From Rhodanobacter sp. (lineage in GTDB: Bacteria > Pseudomonadota > Gammaproteobacteria > Xanthomonadales > Rhodanobacteraceae), in NCBI GenBank assembly GCA_030148505.1, contig JASBTI010000016.1:206245-270244 (forward strand): DNA of 64,000 bases, given 5' to 3'. This document shows positions 37,105 through 46,194 of the stretch, piece by piece; positions within the stretch are counted from its first letter, which is position 1; each line of letters opens with the position of its first letter. Position numbers and translations under genes: made by a program. The notes under the pieces are model-generated. The model searched no databases. It was not told where the DNA came from and saw only the letters and a program-made list of their open reading frames with translations.

Positions 37105-38961
37105 ATGCTTCGCACCCGTCACCTCGCCAGCGCTATCGCGGCCACTTTGTTGTTCAGCAGCGCGGCCGTTGCCACCGATTTCAGCCAGGTTGTCGTATTC
37201 GGCGACAGCCTCAGCGACAACGGCAATATTTCGCTGGCGGTTGCCCCGAGTATCCAGCCGCCGCTGCGCTTCACCACCAATCCCGGCAAGGTCGCGATCG
37301 AAAATGTCGCCAGTCAGCTGGGCTATACGTTGAGTCCGTCGCTGCTCGGCGGCACCGATTACGCGTGGGGCGGTGCAGGCGTCAACAACAATTCTCCCGG
37401 CACCCCGGCGTCGGTGCCCACCCTGAGCATGCAGGTTGCCGGGTATCTGGCCAGCGGCACCCCGGTCGACAGCCACGCGCTGTACTCGATGTGGGGCGGC
37501 GCCAATGACATCTTTTATCATGCGACCGCCGTGGCCTACGGCCAGGAAACCTCGGCTCAGGCCCAGGGCGGCACCGCCGTCGCCGCGCAGCAGGAGGTTG
37601 CGCTGATCGGCCAGTTGCAGGCTGCCGGCGTCAAGAACATCCTGGTTTTCAATCTGCCGAATATCGGCCTGACTCCCTCGGGCATCGCGCAGGGTGCCGC
37701 GGCCTCGGCCTCGTTGACCGGGCTGAGCCTGATTTTCAACGGCCAGCTCAACGCCGGCCTGTCGCAGCTCGGCACCGGGATCATCCCGATCAATACGTAT
37801 AGCCTGTTTTCCGAGGTGATCGCCAACCCGCAGGCCTATGGCTTCGCCAACGCCACCGCACCGGCGTGCGGCGCGGGCTCCAGCTCGGTGCAGTGCGGAC
37901 CACAGGGCTCCGGTTTGCCATACACTTACGCGGCCGGCACCGACCAGAGTTACGTGTTCGCCGATGGCGTGCACCCGACCACGGCGGCACATGCCTTGCT
38001 GGGACAATACGTGATGTCGGTGATCCGCGCGCCGGAGCAGATTTCGTTGCTCGGTGAGTCGGCGCTGGCGGCGACCACCGCGCAGACCCGCGCGATCCGC
38101 AAGCAGATGTTGACCGACAGCGAGGGCGGTGAAACCCGTACATTCGTCAATATCGATTACGGTCATCAGCATTTCAACGCGGTCAATGGCTCACCCAAGA
38201 CCAACAGCAACAATTTCAACCTGACCCTGGGTGCGGACGTGCGTGCCGGTGAGCATCTCTCGGCCGGTCTGGCGCTCGGTGTAGGCCAGAGCCACGCCAG
38301 CTTCTCCGGCGGTGGCGGCTACAAGCTGCAGGACGTGACCGGGCTTGGTTACCTCACCTACCATCAAGGCGGCGGTTACGTCGGCGGCTACACTGACTTC
38401 GGTCAGTCCAACTTCAACAATATCGAGCGACGCATCCAGCTCGGCGCGATGCAGCGTAACGAGAGCGGCAGTGCCGACGGCTCGCATCTGGGTGCAGGCC
38501 TCAATGGCGGTTGGTGGTTCGATTTCAGCGGCCTGCGTACCGGACCCTTCGCCAACGTGGAATGGCAGACCATCAAGGTCAACGGCTATAGCGAGAGCGG
38601 CAACGACAGTACCGCGATGTGGTTCGGGCGGCAGCAGCGTGACGCGTTGATCAGCACCCTCGGCTGGCGTCTGCAGGGTCACTGGAACGTTGGTAACACC
38701 GTACTTTCGCCGTACGCCGAGCTCGGCTGGAACCACGACAGCAAGGCGGATCCGCGGGCGATTATGGCCGGTTCAAACAGCATGAACGGGAGCTTCGCGC
38801 TGACTGGCTTCATCCCCGACAAGACCTGGGGAAGCGTCGACCTGGGGCTATCCGCCCAACTGACCCCGAGCATGAGCAGCTGGGTCGGTTACAACGGACG
38901 TTTCAGCGACAGCAGCCAGAACTACAACAGCTTCAACATGGGCTTCAAAGTCAAATTCTGA
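37105..38961 (+). CDS. autotransporter GDSL esterase/lipase (EstA-like)
   Basis: 618 residues from ATG 37105, with AGGAG 8 bp before it. Signal peptide (MLRTRHLASAIAATLLFSSAAVA), then a GDSL passenger: block I VVFGDSLSDNGN (Ser35), block III GGANDIF, block V DGVHPT with the catalytic Asp/His near 287-290. The last ~280 residues form a 12-strand autotransporter barrel with alternating aromatic strands and terminal aromatic F (GFKVKF). Anchored in the outer membrane with the esterase displayed outside; EstA in Pseudomonas affects biosurfactant production and motility. Confidence 0.95.
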   Translation: MLRTRHLASAIAATLLFSSAAVATDFSQVVVFGDSLSDNGNISLAVAPSIQPPLRFTTNPGKVAIENVASQLGYTLSPSLLGGTDYAWGGAGVNNNSPGTPASVPTLSMQVAGYLASGTPVDSHALYSMWGGANDIFYHATAVAYGQETSAQAQGGTAVAAQQEVALIGQLQAAGVKNILVFNLPNIGLTPSGIAQGAAASASLTGLSLIFNGQLNAGLSQLGTGIIPINTYSLFSEVIANPQAYGFANATAPACGAGSSSVQCGPQGSGLPYTYAAGTDQSYVFADGVHPTTAAHALLGQYVMSVIRAPEQISLLGESALAATTAQTRAIRKQMLTDSEGGETRTFVNIDYGHQHFNAVNGSPKTNSNNFNLTLGADVRAGEHLSAGLALGVGQSHASFSGGGGYKLQDVTGLGYLTYHQGGGYVGGYTDFGQSNFNNIERRIQLGAMQRNESGSADGSHLGAGLNGGWWFDFSGLRTGPFANVEWQTIKVNGYSESGNDSTAMWFGRQQRDALISTLGWRLQGHWNVGNTVLSPYAELGWNHDSKADPRAIMAGSNSMNGSFALTGFIPDKTWGSVDLGLSAQLTPSMSSWVGYNGRFSDSSQNYNSFNMGFKVKF

Positions 38962-38972
38962 ACGTGAGGCAT

Positions 38973-39007
38973 AAAAAAAACCGTCCGCAATCGCGGACGG
39001 TTTTTTT
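38973..39007. terminator. bidirectional intrinsic terminator
   Basis: CCGTCCGC and GCGGACGG form an 8-bp stem with AATC loop, flanked by eight A on the left and seven T on the right; A-T pairing extends the stem. It lies between the convergent estA-like and lipoprotein genes and can end both transcripts. Confidence 0.93.
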
Positions 39008-39029
39008 GTGACCCGGGATCGAGATTTGT

Positions 39030-39905
39030 TTACTTGTTCTTGCCGTGGGTCGCGATGCTGAGGATTTCGTCGGCCTCCTTCTGCAACTTGGCGGCGGCAT
39101 CGGAGTCGAGTTCCTGCACATCCTTGCCGACCTGGTGCTCTTTCAGCACCAAGGTGCCGTTGTCCGCCCAGCCCGCGCGATCAATGGAAACCACCTTGCC
39201 GTTGCGACCGCCGGCACGGCTTTCCTGCACGATCACCCACGGCTTGCCATCCTTGTAGGCGAAGTCCGTGCTGGTAAAGCGCTTGTCGACATAGTCGACC
39301 AGCTCACGGATGAATTGCACCTTGCCGTCCTTGCGGAACAGCTGCCAGCCCCGCGAGGCATCCTTTTCAAGCTTGGTGCCATGGCTGACCTTCATCGCCC
39401 CGAGCTGTGCCTGCTCGGCCTTGAATTCGGACAGCAACTTTTCACCCGGCGTCTGCTCGGAAACCAAGCTGATGGACACGACATTCTTGTAGCCCTTGGT
39501 CAGCACCGGGGCCTGGATCGGCATCGAGTAGTGCCGATCACCGTCGGTCAATACGACCTTGACCACATAAAGGTCGCTGGGCTTGACCTGGGTCGGATCG
39601 AACGACAGCTGGAACGATTGCGGAAAATGTCCGACCGGAACCACCGACTTGCTGGCCAGCGGCTGGGCACCGGCAGCGGTCGAGGAAACATCGACCAGAT
39701 TGATCACCATGGTGGCCTTCGGTGACGGCTGCACCGAACCGGCGCGCAACGAAATCGTGCCGCTCACTTCACTGGGAACCTTGACCGTGGGCGCGCTGGC
39801 CGTATTGGCGGGTGAGCCGGCACCAGCTTCCTGGGACGGGGAAGAGTTGCAGCCAGCCAGGGCCAGCGCTGCGACCGACAACAGCGGCAATACCATCTTG
39901 CGCAT
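39030..39905 (-). CDS. YbaY-like outer-membrane lipoprotein
   Basis: 291 residues with a lipobox (LALAGC, Cys at 19), so lipid-anchored; residues after Cys are Asn-Ser, compatible with the outer membrane. Residues ~45-150 match the YbaY/type III secretion pilotin-like lipoprotein domain (VSGTISLR...MVINLVDVSS, FPQSFQLSFDPTQVKPSDLYVVKVVL). The C-terminal half is lysine-rich and not recognised. Function unknown. Transcription ends at the shared terminator. Confidence 0.8.
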   Translation of the reverse strand: MRKMVLPLLSVAALALAGCNSSPSQEAGAGSPANTASAPTVKVPSEVSGTISLRAGSVQPSPKATMVINLVDVSSTAAGAQPLASKSVVPVGHFPQSFQLSFDPTQVKPSDLYVVKVVLTDGDRHYSMPIQAPVLTKGYKNVVSISLVSEQTPGEKLLSEFKAEQAQLGAMKVSHGTKLEKDASRGWQLFRKDGKVQFIRELVDYVDKRFTSTDFAYKDGKPWVIVQESRAGGRNGKVVSIDRAGWADNGTLVLKEHQVGKDVQELDSDAAAKLQKEADEILSIATHGKNK

Positions 39906-40110
39906 GGGAAAACCTCATCAACGTGAAAACGAGCACGAAAGCGGCTGGGCGGGTATCTCTCCGCCGTGTGACGTTCGCGGGGGAAGCCCCAAGCATAGCC
40001 AAAAAAACGGCTACAGAAAAGTCAACAGGTCCAATGGCCTATCCATGCGCAAACGTATGTACGTGAGAACCGCGAAAGCGAATGGGTCGATAGCTGCCAA
40101 TCGCGGGACG

Positions 40111-41394
40111 CTAGCGTCGGTGCAAGGCCCGGTGGGCGATATCACGGCGGTAGAAGGCGCCATCGAAGCGAAGGGTCGCGACCGCGGCGTAAGCGCTTTC
40201 CCGCGCACGGCCAAGGTCGTCCCCCAAGGCGCATACGGTGAGCACCCGTCCACCGGCGGTGGCCACCTTTCCGCTCGGCTCTAGTCGGGTACCCGCATGG
40301 AAGACCTTGACCTCGGCCGAGTGGGCGCCATCGAGGCCTTCGATCGCGTCGCCTTGGCGTACCCGCCCGGGGTACCCGGCCGCCGCCATCACCACGCCGA
40401 TTGCCGGCCGGGGGTCCCAGCGTCCCCGCGTGTCCTTGAGCCGACCGTCGAGGGCGGCATCGATCAGATCGACCAGATCCGACTTCAGCCGCAGCAAAAT
40501 GGGCTGGGTTTCCGGATCGCCCAGACGCACGTTGAACTCGATGACCTTCGGTGCGCCGGATTTGTCGATCATCAAGCCGGCATAGAGGAACCCGATAAAC
40601 GGCGCACCCTCGCCGGCCATACCGCGCAAAGTGGGCTCGATAACTTCTTTGAGTATGCGCTGCTCGACCTCGCGGGTAACTACCGGTGCCGGCGAATAGG
40701 CGCCCATGCCACCGGTATTCGGCCCCAAGTCGCTTTCATCGCGGCGTTTGTGGTCCTGGCTGCTGGCCATCGGCAAGGCGTGGCTGCCGTCGCTCATCAC
40801 GATATAGCTGGCCTCCTCGCCCTCGAGAAACTCCTCGATCACCACCCGCGCCGAGGCGTCGCCGAAGCTTTGCGCACCCAGCATGTCGTGCAAGGCCTGT
40901 TCGGCGTCAGCGAGGGTCAATGCGACCACCACACCCTTGCCGGCGGCCAGACCGTCGGCCTTGATCACGATCGGCGCACCGTGGTGGCGGACATAGGCGA
41001 GCGCAGGGGCGATCTCGGTAAACACCGCATAGTGTGCGGTCGGTATGTTGTGGCGGAGCAGAAAATCCTTGGCGAAGGCCTTGGAGCCTTCCAGTTGAGC
41101 CGCGATCGCGCGGGGACCGTAAATGCGCAGACCGGCGGCGCGAAAGCGATCGACCACCCCGGCGACCAGCGGTACCTCGGGGCCGACCACGGTCAGCGCT
41201 ATCTTTTCGTGCCTCGCCAGCGTCAGCAGTCCATCGAGATCATTCGCCGCCACATCCGCATTGCGCACGCCAGGTTCGCGCGCCGTGCCCGCGTTGCCGG
41301 GTGCCACGATCACTTCGCTGACCCGTGGCGACTGCTTCAGCTTCCACGCCAGCGCGTGTTCGCGACCGCCGTTGCCTATGACGAGAACTTTCAT
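40111..41394 (-). CDS. purD: phosphoribosylamine-glycine ligase
   Basis: 427 residues from MKVLVIGNGGREHAL; an upstream ATG at 41439 adds only an arginine-rich shadow. ATP-grasp enzyme of purine synthesis: phosphoribosylamine + glycine + ATP to GAR. N-terminal GNGGREHALAWKLKQSP, the ATP-grasp core VIKADGLAAGKGV, and metal-binding EFNVRLGDPETQPILLRL are visible. The usual partner purH is not in view. Confidence 0.97.
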   Translation of the reverse strand: MKVLVIGNGGREHALAWKLKQSPRVSEVIVAPGNAGTAREPGVRNADVAANDLDGLLTLARHEKIALTVVGPEVPLVAGVVDRFRAAGLRIYGPRAIAAQLEGSKAFAKDFLLRHNIPTAHYAVFTEIAPALAYVRHHGAPIVIKADGLAAGKGVVVALTLADAEQALHDMLGAQSFGDASARVVIEEFLEGEEASYIVMSDGSHALPMASSQDHKRRDESDLGPNTGGMGAYSPAPVVTREVEQRILKEVIEPTLRGMAGEGAPFIGFLYAGLMIDKSGAPKVIEFNVRLGDPETQPILLRLKSDLVDLIDAALDGRLKDTRGRWDPRPAIGVVMAAAGYPGRVRQGDAIEGLDGAHSAEVKVFHAGTRLEPSGKVATAGGRVLTVCALGDDLGRARESAYAAVATLRFDGAFYRRDIAHRALHRR

Positions 41395-41472
41395 GCCTGC
41401 TCCGATACCTGGGAATGACGTCGCGCGTCGACGTCGCACGCATTGTAGCGATACCTGTCGGGCAGTCGGCGA

Positions 41473-42873
41473 TCAGTGGTGATGGGCGAGCAGCGTCAGC
41501 AGCGCCTCACGGGGCAATTTGCCAGCATCGTTCCGCGGCAGCGCATGCACCAGACGCAAAGGCCGCGGGAGGAACAGCGGATCGACTGCGCGACGCAGTG
41601 CTTCCAGAATCGTTTGCTCGTTCAGTGTGGGCGCCACCGCCAAGGCGGCGATCCGGCGGACACCGATCGCATCGCCGTCGTCGAGCTGGAACACCACGGC
41701 ATCGTTGACCCCCGGTATCGCCAGCAGACGTTGGGTAAGATCACCAAGCGAAGCCCGTTTTCCGGCGATCTCCAGCATGTCGGCTTGGCGCCCGCACAGG
41801 ACAAAACGCCGACCCCCATCAGACAGGCTGACGATGTCGGCGAGCTGGACCGGCCTGTCCAGCTGGGGCGCCGTGACCTCCGTACCATCCGGATGCGGAT
41901 GCAACTGCACACCCTGGTAAAGCTCCCAGTGTTCATCGGACGCGGGCCGGCGGCTGGCGAAGACGCAGGTCTCGGTGGACCCGAACACTTCGAGCACAGG
42001 TGCGCCAAAACGTTGTTCGGCAAGGCGGGCCAGTTCCACCGGGAGAGGCGCGGTCGCCGACACCAGTGCGGCGAGCGATGGCAGCTGGATGCCGGATTCC
42101 ACCAGGGCGCGTAGATGGACCGGGGTGGTTACCAGGACGCGGGGGGCCGATATGTCGGTCAGCACGGCGGCGATATCGCCAGGCAACAGCGGTCGTCCCG
42201 AATGCATTTCGATGCGCCCGAGCAGCGGCAGCAGCACGGACATCTCGATACCGTACATATGCTGCGCCGGCACGGTGGCCACTGCGGTGAACTGGTCACC
42301 CAGCGCCGCCCCCAGCATGGCCAGGTTGCCGGCGCAGCTGACATGCAGGTTTCCCCAGGTTTTTGCGTGGGGCATGGGCGATCCGGTGGACCCCGAAGTG
42401 TAGCCGATCGCCACCACCTGGGAAGCGGGAATCTGCGGTACCTCGGTGGTGGCGGCCGACGGAGGCGATATCAGCGATGGCAGCTGCCGATAATGGGCCG
42501 GGGCGGGCATCAAGGCTTGTTCCCCCAGTGCGTAGCAGCCCGGATGCTCGGCCATCACTTCGTCGATGGCCTGCGGTGCACGCGAGGGAGGCAGCAGGTT
42601 GATCTGGCCGCGCAACATGATCGCGCAGAAGGCGACCATGAAGGCATAGCGATCTTCGCAAAGGTTCACGGCCGCCGGAGCTCTCGGCAACCGTGCCGCA
42701 ATCGCATTCACATGCGCCAGGAATCGGGCCTTGCTGATCGCGGTCCCGTCCCGTCGGGTGACGATCTGGGCAAGCTCGGAACTGAGCATGGGCAGTTGGA
42801 CGGGTGCCTCGCGCCGAAAGGTGCCATAAACAATAGCCAAACCGTGATCTCCCTTGGTGATCCGTCGCGTCAT
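41473..42873 (-). CDS. AMP-dependent acyl/aryl ligase (adenylate-forming)
   Basis: 466 residues, shorter than classical acyl-CoA synthetases. P-loop-like motif IGYTSGSTGSPMPHAKTW and LEVFGSTETCVFASR mark the ANL superfamily; the C-terminal lid has VLCGRQADMLEIAGKRASLGDL and a late GKLPREALL with the catalytic lysine. It resembles the ligases of aryl polyene/xanthomonadin pathways that activate a starter acid. However, no other genes of such a cluster are near. M29 (MLSSELAQIV) is an alternative start. Confidence 0.75.
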   Translation of the reverse strand: MTRRITKGDHGLAIVYGTFRREAPVQLPMLSSELAQIVTRRDGTAISKARFLAHVNAIAARLPRAPAAVNLCEDRYAFMVAFCAIMLRGQINLLPPSRAPQAIDEVMAEHPGCYALGEQALMPAPAHYRQLPSLISPPSAATTEVPQIPASQVVAIGYTSGSTGSPMPHAKTWGNLHVSCAGNLAMLGAALGDQFTAVATVPAQHMYGIEMSVLLPLLGRIEMHSGRPLLPGDIAAVLTDISAPRVLVTTPVHLRALVESGIQLPSLAALVSATAPLPVELARLAEQRFGAPVLEVFGSTETCVFASRRPASDEHWELYQGVQLHPHPDGTEVTAPQLDRPVQLADIVSLSDGGRRFVLCGRQADMLEIAGKRASLGDLTQRLLAIPGVNDAVVFQLDDGDAIGVRRIAALAVAPTLNEQTILEALRRAVDPLFLPRPLRLVHALPRNDAGKLPREALLTLLAHHH

Positions 42874-42978
42874 GAAAACAAGCTCACACCCTGTCGCCGG
42901 AAGGCTCCGTGAAGGAGCGCTGTCGTCTTGCCAGGTGTGCCAGCTCGTTATGCCCTATCCGATGTCAGCGGCGTGCGT

Positions 42979-43551
42979 TCAGGCGCGAATAATAGCGCCG
43001 CTGAGCGCATCGCGAATCGTCGAGGGGGCTTGCCGATCGCCGGTGGCGGCGTCGACGACCCCATCCAGCGCGTCACCGAAATAATCAGCGACGGTCCGGG
43101 TGATGCGCGCTGGCGGGGCGCCGTGGGGATTGGCGCTGGTTGAAACCAGCGCGCCACCGAAAGCACGGCACAAGGCGGCGGCCGGCGGGTGTGCGGTGAC
43201 TCGCAGTGCGATGCCGGTGTGATGACCAACGATCCACTCGGGCACATGCATCGATCGTGGGAAAACCCAGGTGGAAGGTCCGGGCCAGCTGGCCTGGACT
43301 TCGGTCATCACGACGCGCGGTACGTTGGCCAGGTCGATGTACTGCTCGAGCTGCGAGAACTCCGCGGCGATCAGCAACACGCCTTGTGTCGCCGGCCTTT
43401 GCTTCAGTTCGAACAAGCGGCCAAGCGCAGCGCGGTCGTGCGGATCGCAACCAAGCCCGAACACCGCTTCGGTCGGATAGGCGAGGACGCCGCCGCGATG
43501 CAAGGCGTCGGCGGCGGCAGTCAGCTGGTCGAGGGTGTAATACCGCAGCAC
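42979..43551 (-). CDS. tsaC: threonylcarbamoyl-AMP synthase (TsaC/YrdC)
   Basis: 190 residues with a GTG start directly after the topA TGA. First step of t6A37 tRNA modification. Family features: LHRGGVLAYPTEAVFGLGCDP near the N-terminus, LKQRPATQGVLLIA, WPGPSTWVFPR, and ALVSTSANPHGAPPARI. The usual KxR/SxN nucleotide-binding residues are present. Same strand as topA. Confidence 0.93.
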   Translation of the reverse strand: MLRYYTLDQLTAAADALHRGGVLAYPTEAVFGLGCDPHDRAALGRLFELKQRPATQGVLLIAAEFSQLEQYIDLANVPRVVMTEVQASWPGPSTWVFPRSMHVPEWIVGHHTGIALRVTAHPPAAALCRAFGGALVSTSANPHGAPPARITRTVADYFGDALDGVVDAATGDRQAPSTIRDALSGAIIRA

Positions 43552-46047
43552 TCAATCTCCGAGAGGCGTCGTCACGTTTTTGGGGGCGGCGGCTTTTTTG
43601 GCGGCAGTCTTTTTTGCCGGCGTTTTCCTGGCTGCCGCTTTTTTGCTGGCGGTCTTCTTGGTCGTGGTCTTTTTCGCGGCGGCCTTTTTCGCCGGTGCTT
43701 TTTTGGCCGCAGCTTTCTTGGTGGCGGTCTTCTTGCCAAACCGCCCCTTCTTAACCGGTGCGGCGGCGAGCAGTTCGAGGCACTGGGCTTCGGTCAGTTC
43801 CTTTGGCTCCTGCTCCTTCGGAATCCGCGCGTTCTTTTCGCCATCGGTGATGTAGGCGCCGTAGCGGCCATTGAGCACCTGCACGCCGTTGCCGAAGTCC
43901 CGGATGATGCGGTTGGCCAGCATTTCCAGTTTTTCGGTGACGATCTGCAGCGCACGCGGCAATTCGATCGTGTACGGATCGTCCTCAGCCTTGAGCGAGG
44001 CATAGGTGCTGCCTTGCTTCACGAACGGGCCGAAGCGGCCGATGCCGACGGTGACTTCATCGCCGTTTTCCGTCTGGCCAAGCTTACGCGGCAGCTTGAA
44101 CAGTTCCAATGCCTCGGCCAGGGTAATCGTGTGCATGCTCTGGCCGGGGCGCAACGAGGCGAAGGTCGGCTTCTCCTCGTCGTCCTTGGTGCCAATCGCG
44201 GCGTACGGCCCGTAGCGGCCGAGCCGGACCGAAACCGGCTTGCCGGTTTTCGGGTCGCTGCCGAGTTCGCGCGCGCCGGTGGCCTCGTTGCGGTCGACCG
44301 ACTCGGTCTTTTCGTCGACCTGCTGCTTGAACGGCAGCCAGAACCGCTCCATCAGCGGAACCCAAGCCTCCTCGCCGCGACTGACGGCGTCCAGTTCGTC
44401 TTCGAGTTTCGCAGTGAAATCGTAATCGACATAGCGGGTGAAATGGGCGGTGAGGAAGTTGCTGACGGCACGGCCGACATCGCTGGGTTTGAAGCGGCGG
44501 CTGTCGAGATAGACATACTCGCGATTCTGCAGCACCTGGATGATGCTGGCATAGGTCGACGGCCGGCCGATACCATGCTCCTCCAGCGCCTTGACCAGGC
44601 TGGCCTCGGAATAGCGCGGCGGTGGCTCGGTGAAGTGCTGGGCGGCGGCGATGTCCTGCAATGGCACCGACTCGCCTACGGCCAGTCGCGGCAGGCGGCG
44701 CCCTTCGTCGTCGTCCTCGGCGCTCTTCTGGTCGCGACCTTCCTCGTACACGGCAAGAAAGCCGGGGTCGATCACCATGGTACCGCTGGCGCGGAAGGAG
44801 GCGTCGCCTCCCGCTACGTCGTTCAATGCGAATTCGACCGAAACGGTGTTTAAGGTGGCGTGGACCATCTGGCAGGCAACAGTACGCTTCCAGATCAATT
44901 CATACAGCTTGCGCTGGTCGTCATTGAGGAAGGCGGCGACCGACTTTGGCGTATACATCGCCGAGGTGGGACGAATCGCTTCATGCGCTTCCTGGGCGTT
45001 CTTCGACTTGGTCTTGTAGACCTGGGGCGCGTCCGGCAGCGCCTTGGCACCGAAGTCGCGGGCGATCAGTTCGCGCAACTCGGCCAACGCGTCGTTGCCG
45101 AGCATGGTGGAGTCGGTACGCATATAAGTGATCAGGCCGACATTGCCCTCCTCACCGAGCGCCACGCCTTCATACAGCCCTTGCGCCACCTTCATCGTGC
45201 GGCTGGTGGTAAAGCCAAGTTTGCGCGCTGCCTCCTGTTGCAGCGTCGAGGTGGTGAACGGTGCTGCCGGGCGTCGCTTGCGCTCCTTGGAGCCGACATT
45301 GCTGACCACCAGCTGACCGTTGGCCGCGGCTTTCAAGGCGCCGCGGGCGGCCATTGCCTCGGTTTCGCTGGTGAGGTCGAATTGCTCGAATTTCTTGCCG
45401 TTGAGGCGGCTCAGTCGTGCATTGAAATCGCCTTCCGCATGTTTCAGTTGCGCCTCGATACTCCAATATTCGCGGGCGGTAAACGCCTCGATCTCTTCTT
45501 CACGCTCGACAATCATGCGCAGTGCCGGCGATTGCACGCGGCCGGCGGACAGACCCCGCTGCACCTTGCGCCACAGTACCGGCGACAGGTTGAAGCCGAC
45601 CAGATAGTCCAGCGCGCGGCGCGCCTGCTGGGCGTCGACCAGGTCATGCGAGAGTTTCCGCGGGTTGGCCACGGCCGCCTTGATGGCTTTCGGGGTGATC
45701 TCCGAAAACACCACCCGATGCACCTGCTTGTCCTCGGTAAGTCCGCGCTCCTTCAGGATCTCGCTGATATGCCAGCTGATCGCCTCGCCTTCGCGATCCA
45801 AGTCGGTCGCCAGATAGATGTCGTCGGCAGCCTTGGCGGCCTTGGCGATCGCGTCGACATGTTTCTCGTTGCGCTCGATCACCTCGTAGGCCATGGCGAA
45901 GCCGTGCTCGGTGTCGACCGCCCCTTCCTTGGGCCTCAGGTCACGTACGTGACCGTAAGAGGCGAGTACCTGAAAGTCCTTGCCAAGGTATTTGTTAATC
46001 GTCTTGGCCTTGGCCGGCGATTCCACAATAAGCAGGTTTTTTGCCAT
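43552..46047 (-). CDS. topA: DNA topoisomerase I
   Basis: 831 residues. Relaxes negative supercoils. N-terminal TOPRIM (LLIVESPAKAKTINKYLG, TDLDREGEAISWH), central type IA core with active Tyr in GLITYMRTDST (about residue 310). It lacks the tetracysteine zinc fingers of E. coli TopA. Instead it has GRYGPYAAIGTK / GRFGPFVKQG / GRYGAYITDG repeats (TOPRIM_C type) and a ~75-residue lysine-alanine tail (KKTATKKAAAKK...) resembling histone-like tails. A TTGACA and a TATATATA lie upstream. Confidence 0.97.
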   Translation of the reverse strand: MAKNLLIVESPAKAKTINKYLGKDFQVLASYGHVRDLRPKEGAVDTEHGFAMAYEVIERNEKHVDAIAKAAKAADDIYLATDLDREGEAISWHISEILKERGLTEDKQVHRVVFSEITPKAIKAAVANPRKLSHDLVDAQQARRALDYLVGFNLSPVLWRKVQRGLSAGRVQSPALRMIVEREEEIEAFTAREYWSIEAQLKHAEGDFNARLSRLNGKKFEQFDLTSETEAMAARGALKAAANGQLVVSNVGSKERKRRPAAPFTTSTLQQEAARKLGFTTSRTMKVAQGLYEGVALGEEGNVGLITYMRTDSTMLGNDALAELRELIARDFGAKALPDAPQVYKTKSKNAQEAHEAIRPTSAMYTPKSVAAFLNDDQRKLYELIWKRTVACQMVHATLNTVSVEFALNDVAGGDASFRASGTMVIDPGFLAVYEEGRDQKSAEDDDEGRRLPRLAVGESVPLQDIAAAQHFTEPPPRYSEASLVKALEEHGIGRPSTYASIIQVLQNREYVYLDSRRFKPSDVGRAVSNFLTAHFTRYVDYDFTAKLEDELDAVSRGEEAWVPLMERFWLPFKQQVDEKTESVDRNEATGARELGSDPKTGKPVSVRLGRYGPYAAIGTKDDEEKPTFASLRPGQSMHTITLAEALELFKLPRKLGQTENGDEVTVGIGRFGPFVKQGSTYASLKAEDDPYTIELPRALQIVTEKLEMLANRIIRDFGNGVQVLNGRYGAYITDGEKNARIPKEQEPKELTEAQCLELLAAAPVKKGRFGKKTATKKAAAKKAPAKKAAAKKTTTKKTASKKAAARKTPAKKTAAKKAAAPKNVTTPLGD

Positions 46048-46092
46048 GAAGCTGGGTTTCCAAAGGCGGGCCGCCGTCGACCTGCGACGGAC

Positions 46093-46132
46093 ATATATAT
46101 AGTTGAAACCACGCCGTGCTACCGACTGTCAA
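46093..46132 (-). promoter_or_regulatory. possible topA promoter
   Basis: On the minus strand a TTGACA (46132-46127) is followed by a TATATATA run (46101-46093), about 45 bp ahead of the topA start. The gap between them is about 25 bp, longer than the 17 bp of a good sigma-70 promoter, so only the -10-like run may be used. Confidence 0.3.
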
Positions 46133-46194
46133 GCGCATTCGCACTCGGCACGGCGACCCCTCGCGGAGGCGTCACGATACCTGCGATGGCAACT

